64,000 nucleotides of DNA from Takakia lepidozioides (taxonomy: Eukaryota; Streptophyta; Takakiopsida; Takakiales; Takakiaceae). The stretch is taken from the NCBI GenBank assembly GCA_030704615.1, contig CM060734.1:3784001-3848000 (forward strand), in the 5' to 3' direction. Shown here in pieces: positions 46,038 through 54,687 of this stretch. The position numbers and the translations under genes are program-made. A model generated the notes under the pieces. That model made no database searches and was not told the origin of the DNA. It was given only the letters and a program-made list of their open reading frames with translations. Within the stretch, counting starts at the first letter, position 1, and each line of letters begins with the position of its first letter.

Positions 46038-46598
46038 ATGCTTATACTACTACGTTGCGGCGACATCCACCCAAACCCAGGCCCCTCTACCATCATTAGC
46101 ATCATCAACAAGCTTTCAAAGGACCATAAAGACAGATATGCACTATATTTCCAAATAGACATTGTCTCACTCGTACCTGCATATCAACACCTTAGTGGCC
46201 ACTTCTCTCCCTTTCTCCCAAACCCTTCCACCAATAACCGCAAACCCACACACCCAATTGCCGCCTTTGGGCTCCATGCCTGCCAACACCCATTTCTAGT
46301 CAATGCCACCCATAAACTTAGCACATACCCCATACAACACCTCCTATTCTCACTAATCATCAACATCTCCCCAATACCCTCAATATGCAACGACTACTTT
46401 CGAACCCAACCAGACACACACATTTGTTCACTACTACAACAACTGCATGATTTACCCACACTACCTCATAGATATCTAGCACCCCCACACTACCTACACA
46501 ACCTCCACGAATCTCTCGGCCTACTACAAGCCAAACCCGGAGAAGTCCATAGGATTCTCGGCGAACACCTGACACACCCAACTGCAACGATACACTAG
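46038..46598 (+). CDS. LINE N-terminal ORF with 2A-like peptide
   Basis: It starts MLILLRCGDIHPNPGP: a hydrophobic run followed by G-D-I-H-x-N-P-G-P (46059-46085). This matches the C-terminus of 2A ribosome-skipping peptides (D-V/I-E-x-N-P-G-P) with His in place of Glu. Similar N-terminal motifs are known from several LINE clades. The remaining ~170 residues are Pro/His/Leu-rich without a recognised fold, and a TAG at 46596 separates them from the endonuclease ORF. The upstream frame may extend further, so the ATG is one of several possible starts. Confidence 0.6.
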   Translation: MLILLRCGDIHPNPGPSTIISIINKLSKDHKDRYALYFQIDIVSLVPAYQHLSGHFSPFLPNPSTNNRKPTHPIAAFGLHACQHPFLVNATHKLSTYPIQHLLFSLIINISPIPSICNDYFRTQPDTHICSLLQQLHDLPTLPHRYLAPPHYLHNLHESLGLLQAKPGEVHRILGEHLTHPTATIH

Positions 46599-46697
46599 CT
46601 AGATACTATCGCCAACAAATTCCCATTCCTCTCCAAAAAAATTCTCACTGCAACCCTTCAAGCCAAGACAGGCATCCCTGGATATCAACCCCAGTCC

Positions 46698-47145
46698 ATG
46701 ACACCGCCATCCACCACCCTATCCTGCATGCCCAGCTCCACCAGTGACCCACCTCCAACACCCCCTAGATCCCACAGTCCCCCACACACCTCCTCCTCCC
46801 AGCAAGCACACGCACTCAACATACTTACTTGGAATGTAGGATCACTTGCCACCAACATTCAAAGCCTTATCCATCTCACGGATTCTACACCCCCGCATAT
46901 CATCCTATTACAAGAAACTAGACTCAACACATACAACCCCAATAGTTTCTATATCAACAAACTACTTCCAGCCTACTATATGTTGTATGATAACTCATTC
47001 ACAGCCGTACAGTGCCTAACTAGACGCTCCGCGCCATACCATCCTACCCAGGGCGGGGTGGCTTTTGGTATCCTCCGCACACATCACTCCCCTAGGACCA
47101 CGGTCAAAATACCTGTCGCTCTCCCCCTCCGATCACACCTTTAAA
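46698..47145 (+). pseudogene. LINE APE-type endonuclease, N-terminal part only
   Basis: After a Pro/Ser-rich leader the frame reads ALNILTWNVGSLATNIQSLI (first strand with the conserved Asn), then PHIILLQETRLN (catalytic Glu) and GGVAFGIL. This is the first third of an exonuclease-endonuclease-phosphatase fold. The SDH end and the RT are missing: the element is cut off where a transposase-like fragment begins on the other strand. Confidence 0.75.
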
Positions 47146-47551
47146 TCCTTGGCTGGACCCCCTGTGTGCTCGGGCAATTGCACGTTGGAATCTGGAATCT
47201 GCCTAGCCATCCACACCGCATTTTGCACGAAATGCTCCATCCTAGAGTTGTGAATGAAACCTTCAGCTTTCAAGGTTGAAATATACCAGTTTTGTGTGAG
47301 GAGGCTACCTGTTAGGATATAGACCAACCAATCCAGTTGGCGCCCGTCCATCTTCTGTCTCGTTTGGACAAGTGTCTCTTCAGGTTGGCATGGTACGCTT
47401 CAATTCCAGCATTCGTATCTTGTCCGGCATGTGGGATGTTCCTCGCTCCAACAACCCACATGTCCACTTTTGGGATCCACCATTTGTGGATATACAAGAA
47501 GAACAGTTCAGCTGCAGGATACTTTGTTTGTAAGTCATACACTTGAAACAC
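47133..47551 (-). pseudogene. transposase-like fragment (MULE/SWIM-type protein), frameshifted
   Basis: On the minus strand, WVVGARNIPHAGQDTNAGIE, then AYHANLKRHLSKRDRR, is followed after a one-base shift near 47345 by LDWLVYILTGSLLTQNWYIS and FIHNSRMEHFVQNAVWMARQ. The N-x-x-I-E-x-Y-H-x-x-L-K pattern is like the region before the SWIM zinc finger in MULE-type transposases and related plant proteins. No SWIM Cys/His pattern or DDE residues are seen, so the call rests on this block. Confidence 0.45.
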
Positions 47552-47791
47552 AGCCCAGGCCTGGGAAGTGTCACCAAGGGGCCACCTTTATTGTACATGA
47601 TGTCCCCCATACCTTACAAGGCATCGGCCCTCAATTGGGCATCCTTGATCTTCTCAATGGCATTCCTCATTCAAGCCTTTCGAACATGCCAAAGGCATAG
47701 GAAAACCGGCACCCATGCGATCGTATGGTTGAGCCAGCCACAAAACCGCATCAGCAAGGCCACAACAAAAACAGTAGAAGACCACTACAAT

Positions 47792-48148
47792 CTAATACAA
47801 GTCTGATTCTTTGATCCGCGTTCCCCTGCTCCTGATCCCGTGATTCCTGAGTCTCCTGGTCACCCGAACATTGATCCCCTTTGACTGAAACCCCTCATAC
47901 AGAACTAGATAAGGCTGCAATGAAACTGTATTGGCCACTACAAGAGTACTGCAAGACCAATACAAGACTGATTGAAGTCCGATGACATAGGGCCCACCCC
48001 TGAAAAGGGGCATGCGCACTACAAGGAATAGGTGCTTTTCGCACCCGACTCGCGGTTGCGATTCTTTCCGAAACGACTGCGCCTTGGACTCCAGGTTTTG
48101 AATGACGACTTGCCAGTCGTCATAGACAAATTGGGGCCACGGTGGCAT
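47792..48148 (-). CDS. unrecognised 118-residue ORF
   Basis: An ATG start (MPPWPQFVYDDWQVVIQNLE), then a basic region, a hydrophobic middle (YVIGLQSVLYWSCSTLVVAN) and a charged end. It could be an N-terminal piece of the same transposase-like relic that lies downstream on this strand. No family recognised. Confidence 0.22.
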   Translation of the reverse strand: MPPWPQFVYDDWQVVIQNLESKAQSFRKESQPRVGCEKHLFLVVRMPLFRGGPYVIGLQSVLYWSCSTLVVANTVSLQPYLVLYEGFQSKGINVRVTRRLRNHGIRSRGTRIKESDLY

Positions 48149-48589
48149 GGCGGATGAGGATCAGAAGTCGCCGAAACCACTGCGGGTTTGGCGCTGATTT
48201 ATATGTCGATTTCCAAAAAATAGAAAACTGGATATTTTTAATATTATGATAAATTGGAGTTGTTTTAACGACTGCGGGTTGGACCCCCCAGGGACATATT
48301 TATTAATTGTAACCTATATGGCATTATTTCTTAACTATAATGACATGCATCGATTTTCTATAGAGTAAATGAGACTCTCTCTGCTTCGTAAGTCGCGGTG
48401 AGGGGGCTGAGGACTTAGCGAGTTTTGCAAGTCAGATGCGACCTCCATCTCCATCGTCTTCCCTTCCCTCATCTACTCCGACGATTGCAGCCCCTCTTCT
48501 TTCATATTCCATTTTCTTTTTGTAAACATCCGCCCTCGCCGCCCCCTTTGTACATCGACACAGGAAGTACATAACCCATGTTTGTGTTT

Positions 48590-49360
48590 GCAATGCGTGT
48601 GTGATCCTGGCAGCCCTGGAAAAGGGCAAAGAGGTCCATGCTGACATTGTCGAAACTGGAATCGTACCAGATGTTGTTTTGAACACTGCTCTGATGAACA
48701 TGTATGTGAAATGTGGGAGCATCGAGGATGGAAAGGGAGTGTTGGACAATATGGCCGAACGAGATGTGTTGTCTTGGACTGCGATGATCACAGCTTATAC
48801 ACAGCAGGGGCGCGGGATGGAGGCTTTGGATACCTATGAGCAAATGATGAGGGAAGGGGTGAAGCTCGACCAGATCACCCCAGGTTAGGTTTGCAAGGTG
48901 TGTGCAAGCCTAGCAGCGCTGGATAAGGGCAAGGAAGTCCATGAGGACATTGTCAAAGCTGGAATTTTACCAGATGTCCTTCTGAATAGTACCCTGGTGG
49001 ACATGTATGTTAAATGTAATGGCTGAACGAAATGTGGTATCTTGGAGCGGAATGATTGCAGGATATGCACAGCATAGGTGCGGGATGGAGACCTATGAGC
49101 AAATGTGTGGGAAGGGGTGAAGCCCAACCACATCACCTTTATTTGTGTCTGCAATGCGTGTGCAAGCCTAGCAGCCCTGGAAAAGGGCAGAGAGGTCCAT
49201 GGTGACATCATCAAAGCAGGAATTGAACCAGATATTGTTCTGAACAATACCCTCGTGGACATGTATGCCAATAATTATGGGTGCATCGAGGATGCAAAGG
49301 GAGTGTTCGACAATATGACCGAAGGAGATGTGGTGTCTTGTAACGCCATGATCACATGAT
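48590..49360 (+). pseudogene. PPR relic, tandem PLS motifs in broken frames
   Basis: Three successive, closely similar PPR blocks in different registers. 48601-48888 reads LEKGKEVHADIVETGIVPDV, NMYVKCGSIEDGKGVLDNMA and RDVLSWTAMITAYTQQGRGM. 48895-49100 is a shorter copy with a stop. 49105-49359 reads SLAALEKGREVHGDIIKAGI and DAKGVFDNMTEGDVV. Motif order is plant PLS-class. The high similarity between blocks suggests recent local duplication of one motif pair. Stops and shifts make it non-functional. Confidence 0.8.
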
Positions 49361-49619
49361 ATGCACAGCTTGGGGGCGGGATCGAGGCTCGGACCTGAGA
49401 TGCATACTGAATTCTGTAAGTTAGCTCGTTGGCTTCTGAAAGAGGATCAAGAGAGGGAGTCCATAATGCCTCTTCTAGCTCTTCTGGGCATGTGAAGATG
49501 CTTTGTGAGGTAGGCAGACTGAAAGAGGCTCTATAGACTTTAAACCAAGGAGCAATTCAGCAGATTCAGATATGTATATGGTACGATGTTTTGGATGAGC
49601 GAATGATGCACGAGGGGTG

Positions 49620-49800
49620 AAGCCGAACCACATCACGATTGTGGTTGTGTTTGCAATGCGTGTGCAAGCCTGGGAGCCCTAGAAAAGCATTTGCAATGCT
49701 TGTGCAAGCCTGGCAGCGCTGGAAAAGGGCAAAGAGGTGCATGGAGACATCATCAAAGCTGGAATTGTACCCAACGTCATTCTAAACACTGCCCTGGCAA
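49620..49800 (+). pseudogene. PPR relic fragments
   Basis: Two overlapping partial copies of the LALEKGKEVHGDIIKAGIVP segment (CTGGAAAAGGGCAAAGAGGT and neighbours) that stop abruptly at about 49800, where an unrelated AT-rich 360-base segment (49800-50160) begins. The next PPR block resumes at 50160 with AAGAGGTCCATGGTGACATC, so that segment looks like an insertion. Confidence 0.65.
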
Positions 49801-50159
49801 CTCTGGACACTCTCTATTCGTACTAACTCTGCTTCATTACAACATAGACTTTTAAATATCCGAATCGATATATCTCTTGGTAATCCAAGGATTAATTCAC
49901 ACATAGAATTCTTATCTTCTCCATTTGTGCACATTCTCACTATCTCACGCAATTATAATTCTTCAATCATTGCATTTAGAATTGGATTTACATTTCATCA
50001 TTCCATTCTTCACACAGAACAAATTGAATTGAACTTTTTTTTTCTCCTTTTTCTCTTCTATTCATTCACAAACATTACATCACGATAACGCAATACTAAT
50101 CTACCATTGAGAAATAACTTTATCTTCTAGCACCCACTCACTCTACTCTGCTCTGCTCT

Positions 50160-50650
50160 GGAAGAGGTCCATGGTGACATCATCAGAGCTGGAATTGTAG
50201 CAAATGTCATTCTGAACACTGCCCTAGTGGACATGTATGCACAATGTGGGTGCATCGAGGATGCAAAGGGAGTGTTCGACACTATGGCTGAACGAGATGT
50301 GGTGTCGTGGAGTGCGATGCTTGCAGGGTATGCACAGCAGGAACGTGGGATGGAGGCTTTGGAGACCTATGAGCAAATGATGGGGGAAGCACATCATGTT
50401 TGTGTGCATTTGCAATGCTTGTGCAAGCCTGACAGCCCTGGAGAAAGGCAAAGAGGTGCATGGGGATATCATCAAAGCTGGAATTGTACCAAACGTCATT
50501 CTGAACACTGCCCTGGTAGCTCTAGAAAAGGGGAAAGATGTCCATGGCGACATCTTCAGAGTTGGAATTGTACCAGATTTCATTCTGAGCAATACCATGG
50601 TGGACATATTTGTAAAATGTGGGTGCATCTAGGATACAAAGGGAGTGTTC
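50160..50650 (+). pseudogene. PPR relic, further tandem motifs
   Basis: The frame at 50227 reads MDMYAQCGCIEDAKGVFDTM, then AERDVVSWSAMLAGYAQQER. A second register (50396-50632) reads NACASLTALEKGKEVHGDII, then a partial repeat of the same motif (LEKGKDVHGDIFRVGIVPDF). It ends at 50650, at the left border of the hairpin-array unit. The source is the same as the 48.6-49.4 kb blocks. Confidence 0.78.
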
Positions 50651-50658
50651 AATACTAT

Positions 50659-50735
50659 CAGGGTTGCACACGCCAATGACGTCACGTCACGTCAGACCTG
50701 ACGCTAACGCGACCAACGTCACGTCAGTTTTGCCG
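50659..50735 (+). promoter_or_regulatory. cluster of ACGTCA motifs at a possible element border
   Basis: CAGGGTTGCACACGCCAATG is followed by TGACGTCACGTCACGTCAG and another CACGTCAG within 40 bases. TGACGTCA is a bZIP (CRE/TGACG) half-site palindrome. A similar AGGGTTGACACCAATGAC and CCACGTCACGTCAG occur at 6650-6685, beside hairpin array A. These may be parts of a shared transposon terminus rather than a promoter. Confidence 0.4.
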
Positions 50736-50884
50736 AAAAATCGGTAAAACATGAGTTACGTGAAAAATATGTCACGTAGGTGGATACGTTGTATTCCAAG
50801 CGACACCTTGGCAAGTGAATGAATTGTTTTATAAATTACTCCATCCGCCAATAGTTGAGGTCATTTTTAAATCATTATTGTTAA

Positions 50885-51300
50885 ATTGGTGCGACCTCCA
50901 AATGGTGGTGGTCGCAGAATTTATCTTATTTTTTAATAGTTGCGACCACCAGCAGAGGGGTTGTCGCAGCATTTTTTGTTTTTTAAAAATAGATGCGACC
51001 ACCAGCAGGGGTGGTCGCATTTTTTTCTTTTTTTAAACAGTTGCGACCACCGCTACTGGTGGTCGCACAATTTTTATTTTATTTGTAATAGGTACGACCA
51101 CCATCAGGGGGGTGGTCGCAACATTTTTCTATTTTTTAATATCTGCGACCATCAGCATGGGGGTGGTCGCAGCATTTTTCTGTTTCTTTAATAGGTGCGA
51201 CCACCGGCAGGGGGGTGGTCGCAGAATTTTTATTTATTGTTTTTAAAATATATATATTCTCTGTGACCACGAGCATGGGGGTGGTCGCAACATTTTTCTT
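50885..51300. repeat. hairpin array B (GCGACCACC...GGTGGTCGC), about 8 units
   Basis: Eight stem-loops such as GCGACCACCAGCAGG...GGTGGTCGC, every ~50 bases, separated by T-rich spacers. The stem differs from arrays A and C by a paired change (ACC with GGT instead of CGCC with GGCG). It ends at a pyrimidine tract and AG (51310-51311) that looks like a 3' splice site for the kinase exon. Confidence 0.85.
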
Positions 51301-51311
51301 TTTTTTAATAG

Positions 51312-52170
51312 GGATTGTTGGCGATTCTAGAATACCGGAGCGTTGGGAGCTAGCGGGAAAAAAACCCAAGTCCAAAAATCCAGAAAAGGCGTTGAGACAA
51401 CATAACGACGAGTGTTCGGTAGTGAAGTTCCAGCATCCGGGTGTTATTTCGTATTTTGCTATGAATGCACGTGAGGTAGAGGGTTACACTCGCTGGTGGA
51501 ATGGGGGGACAATACGCGACATGATGAACCTTGATAGAAAATGGGGCAACGATTTGGACAACAGGGTGATTTTGGAACAAAGGGGAACGGAAGCAGAGTT
51601 CCAAGAATACGATCGCTTGCTTCGTTTCCGAAAAGTGCGTAGTAAACTTGCATGGGCACTGGTGTGCATCATGGATATTGTCCACAAAAACGGTGTCATG
51701 CACAACGACTTGTCCCCCGATAACATCTTGTTGCATTTTCCAGATGGCACCGAGAAGATCAAAATTGGGGTGTGTGATTGGGGCTTAGCCACCCCATTGG
51801 GCATACGCAAAGCCTCGCCGTACCAGTTTGAAAACCAAGACAAGCTGGACCGGGAACTCGCGAAAAGATGGTGGGTGGAAAAAGATATTGCATCGGTTTT
51901 CAATGTGAATGTCACGCCCCCCCCCCCCCCCAGGACATGACGTCGAAGGCCTTTGCCGTTGGGAAGATAGCGGTACAAATAAATGACGGCGTTCATTATG
52001 ATCAAAGTATGTTCCAGGACCAATTTACGGGAGGTTATCGGCATTCAATGCTACAAAGGTTGTACGACAACAATAAGAATGAGAGAGTCACATTAGCCCA
52101 TGTAGTACTTCGGTTCATGGGCAAGCCATTCAATTGGCCTGAGCCGAAAGATGTATATAGGACGGAGTAG
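51312..52170 (+). pseudogene. degenerate protein kinase-like gene (C-lobe), frame break at a C-run
   Basis: After a pyrimidine tract and AG, the frame encodes a kinase C-lobe: KFQHPGVISYFAMN, GGTIRDMM (after the hinge), then KNGVMHNDLSPDNILL (HRD loop as H-N-D, Lys replaced by Ser, Asn kept) and IGVCDWGLA (DFG as D-W-G). The Gly-rich loop and VAIK lysine are not in this exon. At 51916-51932 a run of about 15 C shifts the frame; the C-terminal part resumes in the next register (KAFAVGKIAVQINDGVHYDQ, RVTLAHVVLRFMGKPFNWPE) to 52170. The loss of HRD Arg and catalytic-loop Lys suggests a pseudokinase or divergent kinase. It is flanked by hairpin arrays B and C. Confidence 0.65.
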
Positions 52171-52251
52171 ACCATAGTCTCGTAGATATGACATTTCTGG
52201 CGGTACAATGGTTCTTTTATGAAAACATAACTCAATTTTGATCGTGCATAT

Positions 52252-52775
52252 AATAAATAAAGTCCCATTGTAAATACTACATTGCATATGCTCGACCCTG
52301 GCTGTCATCGCAATATAAATGGTTTGTGTACTGGCTCACTGTTTATATTTGTAATGTTCCAAGGTTTCGGATAGGGTTATGAGAAAACGATGTATTAGTT
52401 CTGTAGGAGTTAGACAACAAACGTCTCCTCTCATTTAACTGTGCGACGCTACCATGAGAGGCATGGATCGGAAAGTAATAGGTACACATGTGACCTCCGA
52501 ACGTTTGATACTAGGTCTTTATTTAAACGTGCGGAGGTCGCATGTACACCTATTACTTTTTTATCCATGCCACTCATGGTAGTAGCGCACAGTTGAATGA
52601 GATATGGAACGTTTGTTGTCCAACTCCTATGAATCCAATATATCATTTTCTCAGTACCCTGTCAGAAACATTGAAACATTCGCAGTTACAAACAGTGCCA
52701 CAATACACGGCCGATTTTGTTGAAATGACATTTGTGAGGTTCGAGCGTATGCAATTTATTATTTACAACGGAATT
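52252..52775. repeat. large inverted repeat 1, ~250-bp arms
   Basis: 52252-52506 is the diverged reverse complement of 52525-52775, with only about 20 bases between the arms. Matching blocks include ACAACAAACGT, CATGGAT...AGTAATAGGT, ACTGTGCG and TGTAAATA. The right arm, read on plus, and the left arm, read on minus, encode similar peptides (LSETLKHSQLQ and LSETLEHYKYK; RMQFIIYNGILF and HMQCSIYNGTLF), so the arms are inverted copies of one once-coding segment. Confidence 0.82.
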
Positions 52776-53024
52776 TTATTTACTCGGGGGGACCGGTACT
52801 GCTGTTGGAGCGCAACTGATGGTGCGAGTGGAGCTGTCATAACCAATGTCAACAATCATATTTACAGTAAGGTGTTTCATGCTATTGTTGTTCCTCTAGC
52901 TGAATTCTGTAGTACTCTTTTTGCTATTCTCATGTCAACGTCATCTGAGACTGTCATGTTCAAACGGATGTATCAGCCACCCCGGCCAACTTGCAGACTG
53001 CAGCCATGGCCCACCATAAATTGA
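52542..53024 (+). CDS. unrecognised ORF spanning both inverted repeats
   Basis: A 160-residue frame reading through the right arm of repeat 1 and the left arm of repeat 2 (IYHFLSTLSETLKHSQLQTV, FERMQFIIYNGILFTRG, HIYSKVFHAIVVPLAEFCST). Because diverged copies of its peptides exist on the opposite strand, parts of it were probably coding once. No known domain; the start codon is uncertain. Confidence 0.35.
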   Translation: MYTYYFFIHATHGSSAQLNEIWNVCCPTPMNPIYHFLSTLSETLKHSQLQTVPQYTADFVEMTFVRFERMQFIIYNGILFTRGDRYCCWSATDGASGAVITNVNNHIYSKVFHAIVVPLAEFCSTLFAILMSTSSETVMFKRMYQPPRPTCRLQPWPTIN

Positions 53025-53210
53025 ATGAATTGGAGATTTTGTGCGAAGTTCCTGGTTTCATGTCCTTGGTGGCTGATACGGAATTCGGAATATGACAGTC
53101 GCAATGGACCTGATGTTGTTGGCATGGGAGTAGCAAAACGATTCCTAAATAATTCTGCTACATGAACATCGGCAGTATGAAACACCTTGCAGTACATATG
53201 ATTCTTCATA
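52838..53210. repeat. inverted repeat 2, ~130-bp arms
   Basis: 52838-52985 is the diverged reverse complement of 53069-53210; shared blocks are AAGGTGTTTCATACT-like, GTATCAGCCACC/GGTGGCTGATAC and GCTACTCCCATG-like. The arms encode related peptides on opposite strands (NNHIYSKVFHAIVVPLAEF on plus, MKNHMYCKVFHTADVHVAEL on minus). Together with inverted repeat 1 this makes two adjacent fold-backs in 1 kb. Confidence 0.75.
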
Positions 53211-53349
53211 TTGTTTGCACGGATTATTTGTGTTTGTGCCTTCAAGTGGCGAACATTTCCGCCATGGTGCGGAAGACGTGCATTGGCCACATTAAACGGT
53301 TGATGTGATATCATTTCACAAATGTATCACATCGCATTTGTGAAAATGT

Positions 53350-53724
53350 TGCTTCATTTTAAAAAAATCAAAAAAAATAAGCGACCGCCAGCATTGGCGG
53401 TCGCTTCATTTTCAAAACATTTAGAATAAATAAGCGACCGCAACCATAGGCGGTCGCTTCACTTTCAAAAACTTTAAAAAAAATAAGCGACCGCCAACAT
53501 AGGCGGTCCCTTCATTTTTTAAAAATTAAAAAAAAATAAGTGACCGCCAACATAGGCGGTCGCTTCATTTTTAAAAAATTAAAAAAAAATAAGCGACTGC
53601 CAACATAGGCAGTCGCTTCATTTTCAAAATATTTAAAATATATAAGCGACCACCAACATAGGCGGTTGCTTCATTTAAGAAAAAAAAATAAAAAAAAAAT
53701 AAGCGACCGCCAACATAGGCGGTC
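53350..53724. repeat. hairpin array C (GCGACCGCCAACATAGGCGGTCGC), about 7 units
   Basis: Seven stem-loops every ~50 bases with A/T spacers. One unit (near 53595) has changes on both arms, GCGACTGCC...GGCAGTCGC, so pairing is kept. The last unit is cut off after GGCGGTC, exactly where the LTR-like sequence TGTCGTGCGC begins, so the retroelement inserted into this array. Confidence 0.88.
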
Positions 53725-53725
53725 T

Positions 53726-54427
53726 GTCGTGCGCATACATATCGCTACACAACTACATCGCTGTCCAAAACCACACAACACATGTGCACACCACACACTA
53801 GTATACCACTAGTCTACCACTAGTCCAACCACTAGTCCAACCACTAGGCTACAACTAGTCAGTCACTAGGCTGCCACTACGCTGCCCACTATGGCAGTCA
53901 CTAGTCCACACAATAAAGAGGAAGAATACAAGCACAAGCTCATGCGAGCTCACAAAGCTGAAGCATAAACTCAGGCATATATAACCTCATCACTCAAATA
54001 CAAGTCAAGCCAAGTGCACCCCACGCCATGGGGAATCCACACTACGGCGCCATAGCTAGGCGCGGTGAGGCTCAACTCGAGAAAGATGAGCCTCCCGCGC
54101 TTGCCGTGAAGATAACCACTCCAGGGCCTAAATCTGCCTTGACCCCTGGATTGACACTTGGGCCAATCCCAAATGTCAATATGTAAAAGCTAGCTATTTC
54201 CTAGCTAGTTTCACACTAGTGGTAAAATAACTTGACAGCTGTCGTGCGCATACATATCGCTACACAACTACATCGCTGTCCAAAACCACACAACACATGT
54301 GCACACCACACACTAGTATACCACTAGTCTACCACTAGTCCAACCACTAGTCCAACCACTAGGCTACAACTAGTCAGTCACTAGGCTGCCACTACGCTGC
54401 CCACTATGGCAGTCACTAGTCCACACA
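53726..54427 (-). mobile_element. presumed 3' LTR region of the DNMT element, with 191-bp end duplication
   Basis: Read on the minus strand, a G-rich polypurine tract is followed by TGTGTGGACTAG..., and the segment ends ...GCGCACGACA at the border with hairpin array C, so TG...CA ends are present. A 191-bp sequence occurs identically at 53724-53914 and 54239-54429, i.e. at both ends. The 324 bases between hold a TATATAA-like motif (about 53977). Alternatives are a 187-bp LTR with a tiny internal part (a TRIM-like element) or an LTR that duplicated internally. The matching 5' LTR is not within the window, so the LTR assignment stays provisional. The repeat itself is built of CACTAGTCCAAC-like subunits. 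Confidence 0.5.
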
Positions 54428-54429
54428 AT

Positions 54430-54440
54430 CGCCCCCCTAG
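54430..54440 (-). promoter_or_regulatory. polypurine tract candidate
   Basis: On the minus strand CTAGGGGGGCG lies immediately before the presumed LTR start (TGTGTGG) and about 250 bases after the integrase-PHD stop codon, the expected place for priming plus-strand DNA synthesis. Confidence 0.55.
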
Positions 54441-54687
54441 CTGGTGCTTAGGTCCCTCTAAGTCCAGGTAGCCACAAGATGTGATAGTGACCATAGCCTC
54501 ACTAAGTCCTCCACCACTATCCCTACTACACTCAAACTCGATAGATCAAGAGGCCGGGTGCAAGAGTTGCCCCATCGTTAGTCGCCGTCTTGCAACCTGT
54601 GAACTTGAGCTTGGGATCTCATGTATTGACTCCTATGAGCTTGGCCTCCCATGTCTTGTTAGCTGCCTCCAGTCATGTCCACTACCA

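Larger units (their letters stand above)
44470..47145 (+). mobile_element. LINE 5' half: 2A-like motif and endonuclease start
   Basis: The plus strand is strikingly poor in G and rich in C and A across this interval, unlike either flank. It encodes a short N-terminal region with a 2A-like NPGP motif (46038-46598 ORF) and then the start of an APE-type endonuclease (46698-47144). The endonuclease ends abruptly near 47145 and no RT follows. An isolated C-terminal LINE fragment of possibly the same family lies at 37.6-38.0 kb on the other strand. Confidence 0.72.

Noticed and set aside
46059-46085. Picornavirus-like integration because of the 2A motif
   Set aside because: The downstream ORF is an APE-type endonuclease, as in LINEs; no capsid, helicase or viral polymerase is near.
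53350-53724. CRISPR array
   Set aside because: The regular repeats are perfect palindromes with A/T low-complexity spacers that resemble each other, in a eukaryotic genome with no cas genes.
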